A stretch of 25,275 nt of DNA from an uncultured Verrucomicrobiales bacterium (GTDB lineage Bacteria > Verrucomicrobiota > Verrucomicrobiia > Verrucomicrobiales > Akkermansiaceae): assembly GCA_937969125.1 (NCBI GenBank), contig CALBVA010000089.1, forward strand, positions 1 through 25,275, in the 5' to 3' direction. The notes beneath the pieces were generated by a model. It was given only the letters and a program-made list of their open reading frames with translations. It searched no databases and was not told the origin of the DNA. Shown here piece by piece: positions 21,768 through 25,275 of the stretch (within the stretch, counting starts at the first letter, position 1; the number at the start of each line of letters is the position of its first letter). A program made the position numbers and the translations under genes.

Positions 21768-24700
21768 TTATTGAGGAGGGAGTGTGGAGAGTTTGAAGGA
21801 GTAGCGGTATTCACGATTGGCTTTGAGGCAGTATTTGCTGTGGACGGGGAGGCCCCAGCTATTGTCTCCACCGAGGCCTTTTTGTCCAAAGTCGATGTTG
21901 AGGGTGAGGGTAGGGCGAGTAGGGAGAAGATGATTGTGGGTGTGTTTTTCGAGGTCGTTTTGGGTTTGTGGCCAGAGGCTGAATGAAAGGGGTTGGCTGG
22001 TGGTGTCGAAGCGGAGGGTGTTTTTTTGCTTGTTAGTGAATGAGGCCCAGGTGGTTTGGGTGCGGTTGGCATTTTCTTGAGGGCGGAGGTAGGGGTGGAT
22101 GAATTGGGAGAGGGGGAGTTGATGGAGGTCGAAGTGGGCGGAGGTGTATCGATCACGGTAGTTTTCGTGGGGGCCACGGCCGAACCAGGTGATGTCGGTG
22201 AGGTCTTTGGGAATGGTGGTGGTAAGGCCGATTCTGGGAATATCGGGGAGTTTGTCTTTGGCTGGTTTGAGGTGGTATGAGAGGTGGAGGTCACCATTGG
22301 AAGTGAGAGAGTGCTCAAGGGTGAGGGTGCCTTTATCTTGAGGAAGGGTGAAGATGGAGGTGATGCGGTCTGGGTGTTTGGTAAGAGAGCTGAGGGTGAG
22401 TTTTTGGGCGGCGGTTTTCCAGTAGGCAGCTTTTTTGGGGAGTTTCCACCCTCGGTCATTGTCGGTGGGAGATCGCCAGAAGTTGGGCGTGAGGGGGGAT
22501 TGAAGGAGGGTGGTGCCTTGCTGGGACCATTCGCTGAGGAGGCCGGTTTGGGGGTCGATGGTGAGGGTGCCTTTATCAGTTTGGAGGTCGAGTGGTGGGG
22601 TGGTGATTTTGGGGGAGGTGAGGGTGAATTGTTCTTGGGCGATGAGGTGGCCTTTGGTGGCCCAAGGGGTGTCATCCTTGAGTGTGCAGGTGAGGGAGAG
22701 GTAGTTTTTGGAGAGGAGGTTTGGAGGGATGTTGATGGTGGTTTCTTGGCCGGCGGGGAGGCCGATCGGGAGGGGCGCTTCTAGGGAGTCGGTGCCGGTG
22801 GAGTGGGCTTCCCAGGTGAGGTTGAAGTCTTTGAGGTCGAGGGAGTGGTGGCGGTTTTTAATACGAACGGTGGGGGGCGTGGTTTGAAGGAGAGTGAAGG
22901 AGACGGGTTGGTAGACTTTTTTCATTTCCCAGTAGTGGGGGTGGAGGGAGCGGTCGGCGGCGATGATACCGTTGATACAGAAGTTCCCACTGTTTGGTTG
23001 GTCGCCGAAGTCGCCGCCGTATACGAGGTGACCGTCTTTGAGGAGCGCTTGATCGATCCAATCCCAGATGCAGCCACCGATGAGAGAGGGGTGTTTGTAG
23101 ATGAGGTCCCAGTAGTCTTGAAAGTTGCCGAGGGAGTTGCCCATGGCGTGGGCGTATTCGTTCATGAAAAATGGACGCCCGGAGGGATAGGGGCCATGTT
23201 GGTGGTCGTGAGTTTTTTCACCGCGTTCTCCCTTACGGGTGGCACGACCAGCGAGGTGGGTTTTGATCCAGTCGATGGTAGGGTAAGTCTGGCTATCGAC
23301 ATCGCAGGGGAGGTTCATGTCGGCGTATTGGATGGGGCGCTTTTCGGGATCTAATTGGCGACAGACTTTAGCCACTTCGATGAAGGTTTTTCCGAAGCCG
23401 GCTTCATTTCCGAGGGACCAGAAAACGACACTGGGGTGGCTGCGGCTACGTATGACCATGCGGCGCATGCGGTCGATGGATGCTTCGAGCCATTCAGGTT
23501 TGTCACCGGGGAGTTCGTTTTTGTGGTAGCTGAGTCCGTGTGATTCTATGTTCGCTTCGTCCATGACGAGCATGCCGAGTTCGTCGCAGAGTTGATACCA
23601 GCGGGCATCATTGGGGTAATGGCTGGCCCGGCAGAGGTTGATGTTCCCCTGCTTCATGAGAAGGATGTCTTGGCGCATGGATTCGACGGTGAGGGTGCGT
23701 CCAGTACGGGGGTGGAATTCATGGCGGTTTACGCCTTTGATTTTGATGGGGCGTCCATTAAGGCAGAATTCTTTGTCGATGATTTCGACTTTGCGAAAGC
23801 CGATTTTGCGGGTGATGGTTTCGAGGGTTTGGTCTTTATGGGTGAGGGTGATGACGGCGCGGTAGAGATGAGGGGTTTCGTGGGTCCATTTGAGTGGTTT
23901 GGAAATAGGGAAGGCTGGGGAGCGATATTCTGAGTTAGAGAGGAGATGTTGCTGGGTAAGGATTTTTTCTTCAGAGGGTGAGAAGAGGTCGAGCTTGAGG
24001 GAGAGGTCTGGAGAGAAGTCTGTAATGGAGCAGTTGAGCTGGAGGGTGCCATCTTGATATTGAGTATCGAGGTCGGGTTGGAGGTAGAGGTCCCAGAGGT
24101 GCTGTTTTGGTTTTGAGTGGAGTGTTACGTTGCGGAAGATGCCGCTGAGCCTCCAGTAGTCTTGATCTTCGAGGTATGAGCCATCGGAGTAACGGTGGAC
24201 TTCACAGGCGAGGAGATTTTTCTGATCGTGATCGCGCTTGGTGATGAATTTTGTGATTTCGAATTCAGCAGGGAGCATGGAGCCTTGGCTGTAGCCGACT
24301 TTCTGGCCATTGATCCAAAGAGTCATGGCGGAGTCGACACCTCCGAAGCGGATGAAGGTGCGGCGTTGATGCCAATCGGCGGGGATAGTGAAGGTGGTGC
24401 GGTAGGAGCCGATGGGGTTTCTTTCTTTGTAGGCGGTAAAGTGTTTTTTTGGTGCGACGGTCACTTTGGGTGGGTCGGTGCGGAAGGGGTAGACGCTGTT
24501 AGTGTAGACGGGGGTGCCGTGTCCTTGAAGTTGCCAATGGCCGGGGACGGTGATTTTGGACCAGGAGGAGACGTCGAAATCAGGTTGATGGAAGTTTTTA
24601 GGCCTGGAATTTGAATCTGGAGACCAGTGGAAGAGCCATTGGCCATTGAGGGAAATAGGGGGGTGTTGGTTTTGAGAGGTGGCGCGGGCAGGGAGTTTGT

Positions 24701-24794
24701 TGATGCCGAAGATTTCGGGATTTTCCCAGTTGGGTGGAGTTGAGTCAGCGCTAACGCTGTTAATGAAGAGTAGAAAGAGAAGGAGGTGTTTCAT
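21768..24794 (-). CDS. secreted beta-galactosidase, GH2 family (LacZ type)
   Basis: A 1008-residue glycoside hydrolase. A signal peptide (MKHLLLFLLFINSVSADS) predicts export, unlike cytoplasmic LacZ. Domain order is that of long GH2 beta-galactosidases: a sugar-binding jelly roll (with LNGQWLFHWSPD and FGGVDSAMTLWINGQKVGYS), an Ig-like domain, a TIM barrel, a linker domain and the C-terminal small-chain domain with SPTDNDRGW and WFGRGPHENYRDR. The acid/base Glu464 lies in WSLGNEAGFG and the nucleophile Glu546 in NEYAHAMGNS. GVNRHEFHPRTGR and the DEANIESHG motif are intact. The ATG at 24794 is chosen for the signal peptide; an in-frame ATG at 24854 adds 20 residues. The likely role is outside or periplasmic cleavage of galactosides from algal or plant glycans. 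An IS lies just upstream. Confidence 0.95.
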   Translation of the reverse strand: MKHLLLFLLFINSVSADSTPPNWENPEIFGINKLPARATSQNQHPPISLNGQWLFHWSPDSNSRPKNFHQPDFDVSSWSKITVPGHWQLQGHGTPVYTNSVYPFRTDPPKVTVAPKKHFTAYKERNPIGSYRTTFTIPADWHQRRTFIRFGGVDSAMTLWINGQKVGYSQGSMLPAEFEITKFITKRDHDQKNLLACEVHRYSDGSYLEDQDYWRLSGIFRNVTLHSKPKQHLWDLYLQPDLDTQYQDGTLQLNCSITDFSPDLSLKLDLFSPSEEKILTQQHLLSNSEYRSPAFPISKPLKWTHETPHLYRAVITLTHKDQTLETITRKIGFRKVEIIDKEFCLNGRPIKIKGVNRHEFHPRTGRTLTVESMRQDILLMKQGNINLCRASHYPNDARWYQLCDELGMLVMDEANIESHGLSYHKNELPGDKPEWLEASIDRMRRMVIRSRSHPSVVFWSLGNEAGFGKTFIEVAKVCRQLDPEKRPIQYADMNLPCDVDSQTYPTIDWIKTHLAGRATRKGERGEKTHDHQHGPYPSGRPFFMNEYAHAMGNSLGNFQDYWDLIYKHPSLIGGCIWDWIDQALLKDGHLVYGGDFGDQPNSGNFCINGIIAADRSLHPHYWEMKKVYQPVSFTLLQTTPPTVRIKNRHHSLDLKDFNLTWEAHSTGTDSLEAPLPIGLPAGQETTINIPPNLLSKNYLSLTCTLKDDTPWATKGHLIAQEQFTLTSPKITTPPLDLQTDKGTLTIDPQTGLLSEWSQQGTTLLQSPLTPNFWRSPTDNDRGWKLPKKAAYWKTAAQKLTLSSLTKHPDRITSIFTLPQDKGTLTLEHSLTSNGDLHLSYHLKPAKDKLPDIPRIGLTTTIPKDLTDITWFGRGPHENYRDRYTSAHFDLHQLPLSQFIHPYLRPQENANRTQTTWASFTNKQKNTLRFDTTSQPLSFSLWPQTQNDLEKHTHNHLLPTRPTLTLNIDFGQKGLGGDNSWGLPVHSKYCLKANREYRYSFKLSTLPPQ

Positions 24795-24868
24795 CTGACG
24801 GTGATATGGCTCAATATGATTTCTTACAAATAATCCCATACGAGTGTGAGCCAATGTTTAAGTTTTAA

Positions 24869-25275
24869 GTTCTTCGGGAAATTTAGTGCGCGATTTTGGG
24901 GCTGAGGGCCAGCTTGCCGCAGAAGAATAGGATACGGGTGCGGTAGTTCTTAAAGCTTCGAAAGCCACGAGCCGAGGCTTTCAGAGATTGGATCTTACTG
25001 TTGCGCCCCTCACTGACTGCATTGGTGACTCGGTGTCGGAAGTAGCTTAGCAGCCCATCGAGATGTCGCTTCAGCATCTTGGCCACTTTCACCACCGGCT
25101 TCAGGCGACAACGCACAGCCCAGTCATACCAGTCACGAAAGATCCCCTCAGCAAATCCCTCGTTGCGAGCCTGCCAAAACTCTTGGAAGCTCTCTTTGAT
25201 CGCCCATGCACGCGCTGTCTTGAGATTACGATTACTCAGCTTTTTAAGCACTCCCTCATGCTTCTCAGTGCGAGT
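24869..25275 (-). mobile_element. right part of an ISL3-family insertion sequence (partial)
   Basis: The element is cut by the window edge. The left boundary is a guess: GTTCTTCGGGAAATTT at 24869-24884, next to the transposase stop, resembles ISL3-type terminal repeats (often GGCTCTTCG-like), but the other end is not visible. The element lies about 75 bases before the lacZ ATG, so it may influence lacZ expression. Confidence 0.45.
24883..25275 (-). CDS. ISL3-family transposase, C-terminal part
   Basis: The frame is open from the window edge to TAA at 24885-24883, about 130 residues. The segment WQARNEGFAEGIFRDWYDWA and then VTNAVSEGRNSKIQSLKASA, followed by RGFRSFKNYRTRILFFCGKL, is typical of the C-terminal DDE domain of ISL3 transposases. 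The Glu in VSEGRNSKIQ is the third acidic catalytic residue. The N-terminal zinc and helix-turn-helix regions and the two catalytic Asp residues lie outside the window, so completeness cannot be judged. A GTG at 25251 is not the true start; the residues before it keep the family pattern. Confidence 0.88.
   Translation of the reverse strand, partial: TRTEKHEGVLKKLSNRNLKTARAWAIKESFQEFWQARNEGFAEGIFRDWYDWAVRCRLKPVVKVAKMLKRHLDGLLSYFRHRVTNAVSEGRNSKIQSLKASARGFRSFKNYRTRILFFCGKLALSPKIAH

Noticed and set aside
21749..22675. A 308-codon minus-strand frame inside the beta-galactosidase gene
   Set aside because: It is an alternative frame of the lacZ gene, made almost only of Pro, Ser, Thr and Lys. The GH2 frame carries all catalytic motifs.

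Overview
The window is a bacterial chromosomal segment whose core (about 3.3-19.7 kb, + strand) is one long str/S10/spc ribosomal-protein supercluster. I infer a member of Verrucomicrobiota (Verrucomicrobiales-like). The reasons are the condensed gene order (fusA directly before rpsJ with no tuf, no rpsN, no rpmD, adk straight after secY), the near-absence of Shine-Dalgarno sequences, and the neighbouring cupin, lipoprotein and secreted beta-galactosidase genes. The phylum call is an inference from gene order and protein character, not a search result.

Layout. 1-770: the tail of an unidentified + strand gene; a small stand-alone metallopeptidase gene resembling polymorphic-toxin peptidase domains (-); a tRNA-3'-end-like fragment and a degenerate tRNA-like sequence with a CAU anticodon (+); then a hairpin plus T-tract terminator. 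799-3084: tex (-), divergent from the ribosomal cluster. 3085-3598: a 514-base divergent control region with a candidate promoter for each side and a leader of about 230 nt before rpsL that carries a hairpin and a possible 15-codon peptide. 3599-19131: rpsL, rpsG, fusA, rpsJ, rplC, rplD, rplW, rplB, rpsS, [exported coiled-coil protein], rplV, rpsC, rplP, rpmC, rpsQ, rplN, rplX, rplE, rpsH, rplF, rplR, rpsE, rplO, [lipoprotein], secY, followed 3 nt later by adk. 19762-21135: a possible 42-codon small gene overlapping a lipoprotein lipase/esterase, then a small two-helix membrane protein. 21143-24794 (-): a doubtful small ORF, a cupin, and a secreted GH2 beta-galactosidase. 24883-25275 (-): the C-terminal part of an ISL3-type transposase cut by the window edge.

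How it works together. The supercluster supplies small- and large-subunit proteins, EF-G and the SecY channel. What is unusual is that two envelope proteins are embedded in it: a signal-peptide coiled-coil protein whose stop codon overlaps the rplV start (TGATG), and a lipobox protein directly before secY. Their expression must track ribosome synthesis. The ribosomal proteins themselves have atypical low-complexity tails: S3 has a Gly/Arg-rich C-terminal tail, S5 has a long Ala-then-Gly/Arg/Asn-rich N-terminal tail, and L22 has a Lys-then-Glu/Ala C-terminal tail. S3 and S5 both line the mRNA entry site of the 30S subunit, so two disordered RGG-like tails may meet there. Only rplP has a full AGGAGG; many other genes have ACC or a C-rich triplet directly before ATG.

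No rRNA, CRISPR array or prophage was seen.
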